DNA of 64,000 nucleotides from Pseudomonas baetica (GCF_002813455.1 NZ_PHHE01000001.1:6727001-6791000); one strand, 5' to 3'; counted from the first letter of the stretch, positions 1 to 9,579 are shown. Translations and numbers: made by a program. Notes: generated from the letters alone by a model not told the origin.

Positions 1-96
1 GCTGGATTTCAAATACCAACTGACACTGACGTCGTTTTATTTCTTTACTTTCAGCGAGCCAGTCCGCATAGCTTTGGAACGGCCCTGCGTATGACG
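1..96. other. Left-edge fragment, gene not identified
   Basis: The first 96 bases lie just outside a terminator hairpin. Two plus-strand frames are open across them (one stops at TGA 92-94, another runs to 118-120), and one minus-strand frame is also open. Without more sequence to the left I cannot tell whether this is the end of a plus-strand gene or part of a minus-strand gene. No product is assigned. Confidence 0.3.
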
Positions 97-116
97 AAAA
101 AAGGGCCGATTCAATC

Positions 117-135
117 GTAATGCTGTTCACTTAAG
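117..135 (+). repeat. IS4 left terminal inverted repeat
   Basis: GTAATGCTGTTCACTTAAG. It is the exact reverse complement of 1522-1540 and abuts the target duplication at 108-116. Confidence 0.93.
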
Positions 136-198
136 CATTTGAATCCTCGCCGGGCTTCTCCGAAAATCCGATGTCAGATCTCTGGCATCGGATTTTTT

Positions 199-1530
199 AT
201 GTCTGTTCAACAGGACTTGCTCGACCTCGGCGACCTTTTCAACTTCTGTGACTTGAGCACATTCACTCAAAATATTCCCATCGAGTGGGTCGCGTCTGCG
301 CTGGATCTGTCCAGCCAGGCCACTATCCGACGGCGTCGCTTGCCTGCCGACCAAGTGCTCTGGCTGGTGCTCGGCATGGCACTGTTTCGTGACGAGCCGG
401 TTCATGAGGTTGCCCGACGTTTGAACATCTGCGCCCAAGGTCTGGCTTCTGACCATCTATTGGCCCGTAGCGGTGTAACCGAAGCCCGCAAGCGGCTGGG
501 GGCCGACCCGGTTGAGTGGTTGTTTCGCAAAACGGGTACTCAATGGGGCGCGCAGCGCTATCCCGATGATGCCTGGCAGGATCTGCAAGTATTTGCAGTC
601 GATGGTGCGCTTCTGCGCACGCCGGATACGCCGGAGTTGCGAGACCATTTCGGTTCTGGAAACACCTCGACCGACCGCCAGACTCCCTTTCCCATGCTGC
701 GCCTGGTGGCGCTGATGAATGTGCGTTCACACCTGATCCTGGATGCACAGCTTAGCCCTTACCGACGCAGCGAAATGCGTCTGGCCGATGAGTTTTTGCA
801 GCAGATCCCCGACCACTCCGTGACGCTGTTCGATAAAGGGTTCTGGAGCGCCGATCTCATGCTCAGCCTGAGCGGCGACGGCAGTCACCGTCATTGGCTG
901 ATTCCGGCAAAAAAGGGATTGGTTTGCGAGGAGGTAGCCCGTTACAACGAGCATGATCGTTTGGTGCGTATGAACGTGTCGCCGCAAGCCAGAAAGCGAA
1001 ATCCGACTCTTCCTACACACTGGGAGGCGCGTGAAGTCAGTTATGAAATTCAAGGCAAAGTAAAAACAGTCATGACGTCGTTGCCGGCCAAGATCTACAG
1101 CACCAAGTCTGTTGCCAAGCTTTATCAGGAGCGCTGGGAAATCGAATTGGGCTTCAGGGATATCAAAAGCTCAATGCAGCAAAACGCAATGACCTTGCGC
1201 AGCAAAAAGGTCGATCTGATCTACCAGGAAGTGTGGGGGTTGTTGCTGGCTTACAACGTGATTCGTCGGGAGGCAAGTCAGGCAGCAGTCGCGTTTGGTC
1301 GAGCGCCGTCGGACATCCGTTTCAAGCCGGCTTGCCAGTACATCGCCGTGCAGTTGATCGTGATGGCAGCGGCCAATCCTGTTTCAGCGACGGGTAGACG
1401 GTTGGCGGAACTTAGAAAAGGCGTTGGCGGGCTATTTCTGGATCACCGCCCAAGGCCTTCGAGGCCAAGGACGGTGAAGATTTCAAAAAACCGGTTTCCG
1501 GTGGACCGTAAGGCTGCTCCGCTTAAGTGA
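199..1530 (+). CDS. IS4-family transposase
   Basis: DDE transposase of 443 residues, the only gene of the element. The N-terminal third (about 1-110) matches the DNA-binding domain usual in IS4 transposases. The catalytic core has an Asp in FAVDGALLR (first D), a second Asp in TLFDKGFW, and the IS4 signature Y-(2)-R-(3)-E-(6)-K, seen as YQERWEIELGFRDIKS near residue 330. The frame is open from an upstream ATG at 139, but ATG 199 (MSVQQDLL) is preferred because the extra residues lie in the terminal region of the element. Length and ends look intact, so the enzyme is probably functional. Confidence 0.9.
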   Translation: MSVQQDLLDLGDLFNFCDLSTFTQNIPIEWVASALDLSSQATIRRRRLPADQVLWLVLGMALFRDEPVHEVARRLNICAQGLASDHLLARSGVTEARKRLGADPVEWLFRKTGTQWGAQRYPDDAWQDLQVFAVDGALLRTPDTPELRDHFGSGNTSTDRQTPFPMLRLVALMNVRSHLILDAQLSPYRRSEMRLADEFLQQIPDHSVTLFDKGFWSADLMLSLSGDGSHRHWLIPAKKGLVCEEVARYNEHDRLVRMNVSPQARKRNPTLPTHWEAREVSYEIQGKVKTVMTSLPAKIYSTKSVAKLYQERWEIELGFRDIKSSMQQNAMTLRSKKVDLIYQEVWGLLLAYNVIRREASQAAVAFGRAPSDIRFKPACQYIAVQLIVMAAANPVSATGRRLAELRKGVGGLFLDHRPRPSRPRTVKISKNRFPVDRKAAPLK

Positions 1531-1540
1531 ACAGCATTAC
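1522..1540 (-). repeat. IS4 right terminal inverted repeat
   Basis: CTTAAGTGAACAGCATTAC. It is the exact reverse complement of 117-135. The transposase stop TGA (1528-1530) falls within it, and the second target duplication copy follows at 1541-1549. Confidence 0.93.
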
Positions 1541-1567
1541 GATTCAATCGGCCCTTTTTTATGAAGA

Positions 1568-1594
1568 TGTCCCGTCCTGAATAAGGTTTACACC
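1568..1594 (+). repeat. IS3 left inverted repeat
   Basis: It begins TGTCCCGTCCTGAATAAGG. Compared with the reverse complement of 2854-2880 it differs at positions 5-6 (CC against TA) and at the AT/TA dinucleotide in the middle. Confidence 0.85.
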
Positions 1595-1620
1595 TTCTGA
1601 CCCATTCTCAGGAGGGAGTA

Positions 1621-2022
1621 ATGAATACGGGAGAAAGGCGCAGTCAGCGTGATTACACGCTGACCTTTAAATTGTCGGTCGTCGATCAAGTCGAAAAAGG
1701 TGAGCTGAGTTATAAAGAGGCTCAAGAGCGTTATGGCATTCAGGGTAAAACGACCGTACTGAACTGGTTACGCAGGCATGGTCGGCAGGACTGGAGTCAA
1801 GGCGCGTCCATTCGCTCCAAGAGACCCCGTTCCATGGATAAGCCCGATAAACCGCTGACACCCGAACAGCGAATCAAAGAGCTTGAAGAAAAGCTTGCCC
1901 AAGCCAACCAGAAAGCTCAGTTTTTCGAAGCCGTCGTTGATGTTTTGAAGAACGACTTCGGTGTTTCTGTCGTAAAAAAGCGATCCGGCAAGTCCTCTCC
2001 CAAGAGCAGATCCAAGGCCTGA
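1621..2022 (+). CDS. IS3-family transposase OrfA
   Basis: OrfA of 133 residues, preceded by a strong Shine-Dalgarno AGGAGGGA six bases before ATG. It has an N-terminal helix-turn-helix (about 10-55, with the family's typical NWLRRHG segment) and a leucine-zipper-like coiled coil (about 83-115, EQRIKELEEKLAQANQKA...). OrfA recognises the IS ends and oligomerises with the OrfAB fusion. The heptamer A AAA AAG at 1974-1980, near its 3' end, allows a -1 shift into the orfB frame. Confidence 0.9.
   Translation: MNTGERRSQRDYTLTFKLSVVDQVEKGELSYKEAQERYGIQGKTTVLNWLRRHGRQDWSQGASIRSKRPRSMDKPDKPLTPEQRIKELEEKLAQANQKAQFFEAVVDVLKNDFGVSVVKKRSGKSSPKSRSKA
1974..1980 (+). promoter_or_regulatory. Programmed -1 frameshift heptamer (A AAA AAG)
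   Basis: In the orfA frame the codons are GTA AAA AAG, giving the canonical slippery sequence A-AAA-AAG. After a -1 slip, reading continues as KKAIRQVLSQEQIQG... directly into the orfB frame with no stop. This would produce the OrfAB transposase, the usual IS3 expression strategy. I did not identify the stimulatory downstream structure. Confidence 0.75.
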
Positions 2023-2045
2023 GCATTAGTCGGGCTTGCCAATTC

Positions 2046-2843
2046 ATGGGGATTTCCCGTCAGGCTTATTACAAGCGCAACCGGGCGTGTGATGCCCGGG
2101 CCCGTCATGCTCAGGAAGTGATGGGATTCGTGAGGGAAAAGCGACTCAGGCAACCGCGCCTTGGCACCCGAAAACTTCACAATCTAATGCGCACTGAGCC
2201 AGAAATGTCCGTAAAGGTTGGTCGAGACCGTTTATTCAATATCTTGCGAGATCGGCGCGAACTGGTTCCTCGCAGGCGGGCCTATCACAAAACAACAGAC
2301 AGTCATCATCGCTTTCGCCGGCATCCAAACCTGCTCAAAGATGGGCCGATTCAGGTAGTCGCCAAGGCACCAGAGCAAGTATGGGTTGCGGACATCACCT
2401 ACTTACCAACGCAAACGGGTGTGGCTTATCTGAGTTTGATCACCGATGCGTACTCTCGAAAAATCGTGGGTCACCATGTCCATGAAAGCTTGCACACCGA
2501 ATCGGTGATCCAGGCGTTCAACAAAGCCCTGAAGCAGCGGACAACGGAACAACACTTGGTGCACCACTCGGACAGAGGCGTTCAATACTGCTCCGAGCTT
2601 TATCAGCGGCTGCATGCCAAGTACGGCATCACCTGCTCAATGACCGATGGCTACGACTGCTACCAAAATGCATTGGCTGAGCGTGTGAATGGAATTTTGA
2701 AAAACGAGTTAATGCTGCATCGGCCCAAAGATTTTGCAGATGCCATCCGGATGGTGGACGAGTCGGTGCAGATCTATAACAACGAGCGGCCTCATCTGTC
2801 GCTGAAATACAAAACGCCCGATGCGGTGCATCGGGCGTTTTGA
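2046..2843 (+). CDS. IS3-family transposase OrfB (integrase catalytic domain)
   Basis: OrfB carries the DDE integrase core: first Asp in VWVADITYLP, second in HHSDRGVQYCS, Glu in NALAERVNGILKNE. The N-terminal part (GISRQAYYKRN) is the HTH_21-type segment. The frame is open upstream to the slippery site at 1974-1980, so the functional product is probably the OrfAB fusion rather than a protein starting at ATG 2046. The 265-residue length is normal for the family and the triad is intact. Confidence 0.9.
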   Translation: MGISRQAYYKRNRACDARARHAQEVMGFVREKRLRQPRLGTRKLHNLMRTEPEMSVKVGRDRLFNILRDRRELVPRRRAYHKTTDSHHRFRRHPNLLKDGPIQVVAKAPEQVWVADITYLPTQTGVAYLSLITDAYSRKIVGHHVHESLHTESVIQAFNKALKQRTTEQHLVHHSDRGVQYCSELYQRLHAKYGITCSMTDGYDCYQNALAERVNGILKNELMLHRPKDFADAIRMVDESVQIYNNERPHLSLKYKTPDAVHRAF

Positions 2844-2853
2844 GGTTGAAACA

Positions 2854-2880
2854 GGTGTAAACCTATTTCAGGACTAGACA
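2854..2880 (-). repeat. IS3 right inverted repeat
   Basis: Read on the minus strand it begins TGTCTAGTCCTGAAATAGG, pairing with the left repeat at 1568-1594. It is followed directly by the AGA duplication at 2881-2883. Confidence 0.85.
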
Positions 2881-2884
2881 AGAT

Positions 2885-3169
2885 CTAAACAAATGCCTGC
2901 CCGGCAAATCCGCGAGGCAATCGCTGACGTCCAGCTATCGCCGTCAGCCGTTCTATCCATGCTGCGCGCCAGTCTGTTGCGCCATGACTGGTTTTGGCGT
3001 GCCTTGCACTGCGGCGAGCTGCGTTGCGCTGGTCTTTTCTCGCCTGTTTGAAGGCATCGGTATTGCGGCAACTGCGGCACTTCACGCGATTGAGCTCTTT
3101 GCTCGCGGTGAGTTGCTCGCCGTTGTGGCCACAAGCCAGATGGCCGTCGACGTTGAAGTGGATAACCAT
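2885..3169 (-). CDS. Small zinc-binding hypothetical protein
   Basis: 94 residues. The N-terminal half has a CGHN motif followed by CRSCRNTD (C-x2-C), which looks like a four-ligand zinc site. The rest is basic and Arg/Ala-rich (QARKDQRNAARRSARHAK). A clear Shine-Dalgarno AAGGAG precedes the start. I do not recognise a characterised function; a nucleic-acid role is only a guess. The stop codon is 5 bp from the IS3 right end, so this element has separated the gene from the terminator at 97-1560. Confidence 0.7.
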   Translation of the reverse strand: MVIHFNVDGHLACGHNGEQLTASKELNRVKCRSCRNTDAFKQARKDQRNAARRSARHAKTSHGATDWRAAWIERLTAIAGRQRLPRGFAGQAFV

Positions 3170-3245
3170 GAACTGTCTCCTTCAGTGACGTGTACAGGTT
3201 ATGACAACTTCCACATGGCGCCGTTCGGTAGCTGGAACTGCAGGC

Positions 3246-3272
3246 AAAAAAACACCCGCATGCGGGCGGGTG
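3246..3272 (-). terminator. Rho-independent terminator
   Basis: On the minus strand CACCCGC-CCGCAT-GCGGGTG is followed by seven T. It lies downstream of the minus-strand gene at 3433-3663 and would end that transcript before the zinc-binding gene at 2885-3169. Confidence 0.7.
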
Positions 3273-3432
3273 ATAAACGTTGCTTTGCAAAGGAGTGATT
3301 TGAATGTACACGCACCGATGTGATGATTACGTGAAAAAAACCTCGCCCTTATGCAAAGACAATAAATCGCGAACGCGCAGCAATGCGGTGGCACATGGGT
3401 CACCGTATACAAAGCCTTATTGCCAACCGCTG

Positions 3433-3663
3433 TTATCTGAATCGAGGTAGCGGCCGATCAATTGGCTTGAGCGCTGTCAGCGTGCTGCGGATCAGCGGCG
3501 CATCTTTTTCGATATCGTTCAGCCGATCACGGATGCGCAGCGCGGTGGGGTGCCCGCCCTGGTGATCGACCCAGTCGGCGATCTCTTTGCAAGCTGCCGC
3601 GAGCCGCGCCTGGCGGGCGTCGAGCAGGGTGAGGAGGGTGGTGATGGACTCTTTCTCGGACAT
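3433..3663 (-). CDS. Conserved-looking hypothetical protein, 76 aa
   Basis: Soluble, probably all-helical protein of 76 residues (MSEKESITTLLTLLDARQ...). It has no signal peptide or membrane segment. A good Shine-Dalgarno GGAGG stands six bases before ATG, and a terminator follows at 3246-3272, which makes it a convincing gene. The family is not recognised. The stretch between them (3273-3432) holds no convincing gene. Confidence 0.6.
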   Translation of the reverse strand: MSEKESITTLLTLLDARQARLAAACKEIADWVDHQGGHPTALRIRDRLNDIEKDAPLIRSTLTALKPIDRPLPRFR

Positions 3664-3783
3664 GGAACACCTCCGTTCATGAAACCGCTGAGGGGCAGCA
3701 AAAAGCCCGCGAGTCGCGAGCCTTCTGCCGTTGGGGCGCTGCTCCCTCAGCTGGTTTCAGTATAGACCCGCTGCGCAACGGCA

Positions 3784-4014
3784 TCAGCCGGAAGACTCGC
3801 GGGCCGGTATGGGTGAACTGACTGCGTTGAGACGCTTGCATTCGCGTCGGGCGTCTTCTTCGGCGTCGTAGCCATCGCCGATGAACCCCCCGGTGCGGGT
3901 ATCGAGGATGCGAAACCAGCCAACGGGTTCAGCAGGATCATGCTGGCTGTCACCGGCGCGTCGACCGTGAATGATGATCTTGTTGCAACGCTTCACGACA
4001 AAAATGTCTTCCAT
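3784..4014 (-). CDS. Small hypothetical protein, 76 aa
   Basis: A 76-residue protein starting MEDIFVVKRCNKIIIHGRR. The centre (GWFRILDTRTGGFIGDGYDAEEDARREC) looks like a small beta-sheet fold with an acidic C-terminal helix. The frame extends upstream to 4089, but ATG 4014 is preferred because the upstream residues look non-coding and overlap the end of the ABC-F gene region. No function is assigned. Confidence 0.55.
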   Translation of the reverse strand: MEDIFVVKRCNKIIIHGRRAGDSQHDPAEPVGWFRILDTRTGGFIGDGYDAEEDARRECKRLNAVSSPIPARESSG

Positions 4015-4085
4015 GGCGTCACCGCAGCTGATTCGTGTCACATCAACTATAGAAGCCCTCGGCAATCGTGCAAAAAATAGACAGG

Positions 4086-5723
4086 TCAACTCGTCGGTTG
4101 CAGTTGCCAGCCTTCAGGGTGCCAGTGCAAAACATGGGTCGGGTTTAATGCCTGTAGAAATGCCTGATCGTGGGAAACCGCGACAATCGCTCCGGGAAAT
4201 GCCCGCAGGGCGTGTTCGAAAGCTTCCACCGAAACCAGATCAAGGTGATTGGTCGGCTCATCCAGCAGCAACAATTGCGCTGGGTTCTGGCACCACAATG
4301 CCAAGGCGAGCGCGGCTTTCAGGCGTTCGCCGCCACTGAGTGAGGCACAGGGCAGCGTGACGCGTTGCGCATTCAATTGCAGGTGCGCCAGATAAGTGCG
4401 CAAGGTGCCTTCGCTCAGCGGTGTCTGCTGCGCTTGTAGCTGTTCAACAATGGAAGACCGCGCCTCCAATAACGTCAATTGTTGATCAAGGAAGGCAAAC
4501 GGTACGTGAGTGGTGCACTCACCGGAGACTGGCACCAGCTCACCCGCGAGCATGTTCAGCAGGGTTGATTTCCCGCAGCCATTGGGGCCGCTGACAGCAA
4601 TGCGCATGGGCCCGTGGATGGCGAAGGTGAGCCGCGACGATGGCGCATCCACCGGCAGCCGTGGCAGGCAGGCGTCGACTAACGTGCAGACCTGGCGCGT
4701 ATTGGGGACGCCGCTCCCCGGCAAATTGATCAGGACTGCGCCGTCGGGCACAACGTTCGCATAGGCGTCGCGTACACGATTATCCAGATCGGATTTACGT
4801 ACCAGGTGGCCGTGGCGCACCTTGCCCATGATTTCTCGCGCAGCGGCTTTGGCGGCCACCCGTTCGAAACTGGCGACGTTGGCGGTTTCAGCTTTACGCC
4901 GACTGGCGGCAGCATGGCGCTGGATCGCATCGTGCTCGCGTTGCAGTCGCGAACGCTCGCGCTGGCGTTCAATCCGGGCTTGATCAAGTTGAGCCTGCGC
5001 AGCGGCTTGATGGATTCGGCGCTGTTCGACAAATTCCGAATAACGACCGCTGAAGACGTTGGCGCCCAAAGGTGTGAGTTCGACGATTTTGCGCATTCGC
5101 TCCAGCAACTGCCGGTCATGGCTGACGATGATCAAGCCGCCGCGCCATTGTTCCAGCTTTTTTGTAAGCCACTGCCGGCCCGCGCTGTCGAGATGATTGG
5201 TCGGCTCATCCAGCACCAGTAATTGCGCCTCGCTCAGCAGCGCGCCAATCAGGGCGATCCGGGCTTGCTGGCCGCCGCTGAGGGGTGCCGTCAAATCGCT
5301 CGCCGCGATACCGGTTAGTCCAGACTCATCGAGTAACTGGCGCAAGCGTTCCGCTAAGTCCCAGTGTTCGCCAATGATGTCGAAATCATCGGCACTGACG
5401 TCGCCTTGGTTGAGTCGCCCCAGGGCCGCCAGAACGGAGGCCGTCCCCACTGCGTCCGCCACCGTTTGCCCCGGCGATGGGATGAAGGTTTGTGGTACGT
5501 AATGCACTGATGCTGAGCGCACGACGCTGCCGGTAGTTGCCCGTAACTGCCCGGCAATCAGCCGCGCGAGTACGCTTTTGCCGACACCGTTGCGGCCGAC
5601 AATAGCGGTCGGCAGATGATCGAATTTCAGATTCAGGTCGTTGAAAATCGTCTCGCCATTGGCGAATTGAAAACCCAGTTGATTCAGCGAGACGAGTGCG
5701 GGCGTACGCGAGACGTGAGTCAT
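4086..5723 (-). CDS. ABC-F family ATPase
   Basis: 545 residues with two ABC cassettes in tandem and no membrane segment, the ABC-F arrangement of ribosome-associated or resistance ATPases. Cassette 1 has Walker A GRNGVGKS, signature LSGGQQAR and Walker B LLVLDEPTNHLD. Cassette 2 has GPNGCGKS, LSGGERLK and LLLLDEPTNHLD. Between them is a charged coiled-coil linker (about 230-300, rich in Q/R/E). GTG 5729 is an alternative start, but ATG 5723 has GGAGG at ideal spacing. The substrate or ribosomal role cannot be read from the sequence. Confidence 0.88.
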   Translation of the reverse strand: MTHVSRTPALVSLNQLGFQFANGETIFNDLNLKFDHLPTAIVGRNGVGKSVLARLIAGQLRATTGSVVRSASVHYVPQTFIPSPGQTVADAVGTASVLAALGRLNQGDVSADDFDIIGEHWDLAERLRQLLDESGLTGIAASDLTAPLSGGQQARIALIGALLSEAQLLVLDEPTNHLDSAGRQWLTKKLEQWRGGLIIVSHDRQLLERMRKIVELTPLGANVFSGRYSEFVEQRRIHQAAAQAQLDQARIERQRERSRLQREHDAIQRHAAASRRKAETANVASFERVAAKAAAREIMGKVRHGHLVRKSDLDNRVRDAYANVVPDGAVLINLPGSGVPNTRQVCTLVDACLPRLPVDAPSSRLTFAIHGPMRIAVSGPNGCGKSTLLNMLAGELVPVSGECTTHVPFAFLDQQLTLLEARSSIVEQLQAQQTPLSEGTLRTYLAHLQLNAQRVTLPCASLSGGERLKAALALALWCQNPAQLLLLDEPTNHLDLVSVEAFEHALRAFPGAIVAVSHDQAFLQALNPTHVLHWHPEGWQLQPTS

Positions 5724-5869
5724 CGGCACCTCCAGAAAAATGTCGTGAAAACTGACAAGCGCCGTTTACGGCGTGCCGCGATTACATTTTCAGAGGGCTG
5801 GGTTGTTCACTTCTGCGGTCGTCCTGAGGAGGGGAAAGGTGGCTAGCCTAGAGGACGACGCTATATCAA

Positions 5870-6907
5870 TCAAGGCGTAGCCGTCATCTCGCTCATGCGT
5901 TCAAGAAACATTGCCAATGCGACTTCCTCGGCGCGCAGGCCCTTGCGCACACGTGGCCGGGGCAATTCGGCGAGGGCACCGAGCATGAATTGTTCCACCA
6001 CTGCCGGGTGGATGTAGCACTTGCGGCACACCGCCGGCGTGTTGCCTAACTGTTTGGCGACGCCTTTGACCATTTCCACCACGTGCCGTTTGGCTTCTGT
6101 TTCGGATTCATGTTTAAGCTCGCGCAAAACCGCCAGTGCCAAGGCGCTGCCAGCCCAGGTGCGATAATCCTTGGCGGTGAAGTCGGCGCCGGTCAGGGTT
6201 TGCAGGTAGGTGTTGACGTCGGAAGAGCTGACGGTGTGCCGTTCGCCGTTTTCGTCCAGGTACTGGAACAGGTTCTGGCCAGGAAGCTCCAGGCAACGCT
6301 TGATGATCCGCGCCAGACGGCGATCCTTCACGGTGATCTGGTGTTCGATGCCGCTCTTGCCGCGGAACTGGAACAGGATCGCACTACCGTTGACTTCGAC
6401 ATGCCGGCTGCGCAGGGTGGTCAAACCGTAAGAGCGATTGTCTCGCGCATATTGCGTGTTGCCGACATGGATCAACGTAGCGTCGAGCAGGGTGATCACC
6501 GTGGCCATGACCTTGTCGCGGCTGAAACCGGGGGCCGCCAACAGGGTTTCCAGCTGTTTGCGCAACTTTGGCAGCGCCATGCCGAACTCGCGCAGCCGCG
6601 AGTATTTGTCGGCGTCACGCACTTCGCGCCAGCGTGCGTGATAGCGATATTGCTTGCGGCCCCGGGCATCGCGGCCGGTCGCTTGCAGATGACCACGCGG
6701 GTCTGGGCAGATCCACACATCGACATAGGCCGGCGGCACGGCGAGGGCATTGATACGTTTGATTTCATCGGCATCGGTAATGCGCTGGCCCGACGGTTCG
6801 AAATAGCTGAACTTGCCACGCAGTTTTTTGCGGGTGATGCCTGGCTGCGTGTCATCGACATAATGCAGGTCGGATGGCAATTCGACGGTCAACTCGGTGT
6901 CGGGCAT
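5870..6907 (-). CDS. Type IB (poxvirus-like) DNA topoisomerase
   Basis: 345 residues, the size of bacterial poxvirus-type topoisomerase IB, which relaxes supercoils through a 3'-phosphotyrosyl link. The N-terminal domain has KFSYFEPSG and VWICPDPRGHLQATGRDARGRKQY. The catalytic pentad is visible: Arg in YGLTTLRSRHV, Lys in FRGKSG, Arg in AKDYRTWAGS, and the nucleophilic Tyr in VCRKCYIHP near residue 300. A more upstream ATG exists at 6952, but ATG 6907 is preceded by AGGAA at good spacing. It is transcribed alone. Many soil proteobacteria carry such a gene; its role is not settled. Confidence 0.9.
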   Translation of the reverse strand: MPDTELTVELPSDLHYVDDTQPGITRKKLRGKFSYFEPSGQRITDADEIKRINALAVPPAYVDVWICPDPRGHLQATGRDARGRKQYRYHARWREVRDADKYSRLREFGMALPKLRKQLETLLAAPGFSRDKVMATVITLLDATLIHVGNTQYARDNRSYGLTTLRSRHVEVNGSAILFQFRGKSGIEHQITVKDRRLARIIKRCLELPGQNLFQYLDENGERHTVSSSDVNTYLQTLTGADFTAKDYRTWAGSALALAVLRELKHESETEAKRHVVEMVKGVAKQLGNTPAVCRKCYIHPAVVEQFMLGALAELPRPRVRKGLRAEEVALAMFLERMSEMTATP

Positions 6908-6976
6908 GGCGGCTTCCTGTAGCGCGGCGGTCTGTAAAACGATTGACCGCACGCCGAAGCCGTGGTGCCGAATGAT

Positions 6977-8056
6977 TTAGGCGAGCACCGCGACTGCCTT
7001 GATTTGCGCCCAGAGTTGCTGGCCCGGATGTACGCCCAGTTGATCGCGCGAGTAGCGCGTGATGCGCGCCAGCAACGGGGTGCCGCCGGCGTCGAGACGG
7101 ATCAGCACATGGGCTGCGTTGTCTGCCGCTTGCTCGCTGATCACGGTCACCGGCAGGCGATTGAGAATGCTGCTGAACTCGTCGTTGTGCAGGGCCAGGC
7201 TGATGTCCCGGGCGTGTACCTTGCAGCGCAAGGCCTGGCCCAGCGCCAGCGGCGCGTGAGTCACGCGGATGTTCATTTCGGTGGTCGGCAGTTGCAGGCT
7301 CAATAACTGATAATCGGCATCGTAGGCACTGACCTGGCCCTCGATGATCACGCCGGCGTCGTCGCCCATCGCCATCGGCAGATCGAGACGGGCGAGGGTT
7401 TCGCCGATCGGGCCACTGGCCAAGACTTTGCCGTCGCTGAGCAGCACCAGATGATCGGCCAGACGTGCGACTTCATCCTGCGCATGACTGACGTACAGCA
7501 CCGGAATATCCAGTTCGTCATGCAGACGTTGCAGATACGGCAGGATTTCATTTTTGCGCTGGCTGTCGAGCGCGGCCAGCGGCTCGTCCATCAGTAGCAA
7601 TTTCGGACTGGTCAGCAACGCGCGGGCGATGCCGACACGCTGCCGTTCGCCGCCGGACAGATGCTGCGGATGCCGCTCGAGCAAATGACCGATCCCCAGC
7701 AATTCGGTAGCGTGCGTCATGTCTACGCGACGCTGCGCCTTGGCAATGCGCTTGAGGCCGAATTGCAGGTTGGCCAGCACCGACAAATGTGGAAACAGGC
7801 TGGCCTCTTGAAACACATAGCCCAAGGCGCGTTTGTGCGGCGGGACGAAAATACCGTTTTCGCTGTCTTGCCAGACGTCGTCGTTGATCTGCACGAAGCC
7901 ATGCTCGGCGCGCTCAAGCCCGGCGATGCAGCGCAGGCACGTGGTTTTCCCCGAACCTGAATGACCGTAGAGTGCGCTGACACCACGGCCTGGCAAACGT
8001 AGATCGACATCCAGGCTGAAGCCTGAATAAGTGATGTTCAGACGTGCATCAATCAT
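6977..8056 (-). CDS. modC: Molybdate ABC transporter ATP-binding protein ModC
   Basis: 359-residue cytoplasmic ATPase of the molybdate importer. Walker A GHSGSGKT, signature [15 protein letters not shown] and Walker [13 protein letters not shown] are all present. The C-terminal part (about 285-355) is the molybdate-binding MOP-like domain expected of ModC. It is the third gene of modABC; its start is 3 bp after the modB stop, which implies translational coupling. The tungstate-specific Tup/Wtp systems differ in having no MOP domain of this kind. Confidence 0.93.
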   Translation of the reverse strand: MIDARLNITYSGFSLDVDLRLPGRGVSALYGHSGSGKTTCLRCIAGLERAEHGFVQINDDVWQDSENGIFVPPHKRALGYVFQEASLFPHLSVLANLQFGLKRIAKAQRRVDMTHATELLGIGHLLERHPQHLSGGERQRVGIARALLTSPKLLLMDEPLAALDSQRKNEILPYLQRLHDELDIPVLYVSHAQDEVARLADHLVLLSDGKVLASGPIGETLARLDLPMAMGDDAGVIIEGQVSAYDADYQLLSLQLPTTEMNIRVTHAPLALGQALRCKVHARDISLALHNDEFSSILNRLPVTVISEQAADNAAHVLIRLDAGGTPLLARITRYSRDQLGVHPGQQLWAQIKAVAVLA

Positions 8057-8059
8057 CGA

Positions 8060-8740
8060 TCAGCTCCAGCCCGCGCGGGTTTTGCGGCTGGAGTACAGCA
8101 CCAGCAACACCAGAAACGAAAACACCAGCATCGCGCCAGCCAGCCAGTGGGCCTGGGCGTATTCCATCGCTTCGACGTGGTCGTAGATTTGCACCGAGAC
8201 CACGCGGGTCTTCTCAGGAATGTTGCCGCCGATCATCAGCACGACGCCGAATTCACCGACGGTGTGCGCAAAACCCAGGATCGCCGCGGTGATAAAACCG
8301 GGGCGGGCCAGCGGCAGGATCACGCTGAAAAACGTGTCCCACGGGTTGGCGCGCAACGTCGCGGCCACTTCCAGCGGGCGGGTACCGATCGCCGAGAATG
8401 CGTTTTGCAACGGTTGCACTACGAACGGCATGGAATAGATCACCGAACCGATCACCAGTCCGGTGAAGCTGAAGGTCAGCGTGCCCAGGCCCAGCCATTG
8501 GGTGAACTGGCCGAGAAAGCCGTGCGGGCCCATCATCAGTAACAGATAGAAACCAATGACGGTCGGCGGCAGCACGAGGGGCAGGGCGACGATTGCCCCG
8601 ATCGGGCCGCGCAGCCAAGAGCGGGTGCGCGACAACCACAGGGCAATCGGAGTGCCGACAACCAGCAGGATCACAGTGGTCAGGGACGCCAGTTTCAGGG
8701 TCAGCCAGATCGCCGCGAAATCGGCACTCGTCAGCGACAT
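8060..8740 (-). CDS. modB: Molybdate ABC transporter permease ModB
   Basis: Integral membrane permease of 226 residues with about five hydrophobic segments. The cytoplasmic EAA loop ([26 protein letters not shown]) couples to ModC. The later segment [18 protein letters not shown] is typical of ModB. Its ATG directly abuts the modA stop, so it is the middle gene of a tightly packed modABC operon. Confidence 0.93.
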   Translation of the reverse strand: MSLTSADFAAIWLTLKLASLTTVILLVVGTPIALWLSRTRSWLRGPIGAIVALPLVLPPTVIGFYLLLMMGPHGFLGQFTQWLGLGTLTFSFTGLVIGSVIYSMPFVVQPLQNAFSAIGTRPLEVAATLRANPWDTFFSVILPLARPGFITAAILGFAHTVGEFGVVLMIGGNIPEKTRVVSVQIYDHVEAMEYAQAHWLAGAMLVFSFLVLLVLYSSRKTRAGWS

Positions 8741-9520
<780 letters not shown>

Positions 9521-9579
9521 TTATTGGCGGTGCAGAGGGCAGTTTTTATTGGAATGGACTGCGCCGATGCAGAGGTGAA

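Larger units (their letters stand above)
117..1540 (+). mobile_element. Complete IS4-family insertion sequence
   Basis: The element is 1,424 bp and bounded by perfect 19-bp terminal inverted repeats (117-135 and 1522-1540). A 9-bp target duplication, GATTCAATC, flanks it at 108-116 and 1541-1549. It carries one transposase gene whose stop codon lies inside the right inverted repeat. The intact ends and identical duplication suggest a fairly recent and possibly still mobile copy. Family assignment rests on the transposase. Confidence 0.93.
97..1560. terminator. Bidirectional terminator hairpin split by an IS insertion
   Basis: Removing the IS4 element and one copy of its 9-bp target duplication joins 97-116 to 1550-1560. 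This restores AAAAAAGGGCCGATT-C-AATCGGCCCTTTTTT, a 15-bp perfect stem with A and T tracts, which is a typical bidirectional rho-independent terminator. The two arms are now 1.4 kb apart. Removing the IS3 element as well places this hairpin about 8 bp after the stop of the small zinc-binding gene at 2885-3169, so it was probably that gene's terminator. Confidence 0.8.
1568..2880 (+). mobile_element. Complete IS3-family insertion sequence
   Basis: The element is 1,313 bp. Its 27-bp inverted repeats start TGTC and match at all but four positions (1568-1594 against 2854-2880). A 3-bp AGA duplication flanks it (1565-1567 and 2881-2883), as expected for IS3 elements. It carries orfA and orfB with a -1 recoding site. 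It lies only 19 bp from the IS4 target duplication, between a small chromosomal gene and that gene's former terminator. Confidence 0.9.

Noticed and set aside
3304..3450. Plus-strand frame of 48 codons with a Shine-Dalgarno-like AAGGAG (MYTHRCDDYVKK...)
   Set aside because: It overlaps the better-supported minus-strand gene at 3433-3663, has no recognisable family, and its composition is not protein-like.
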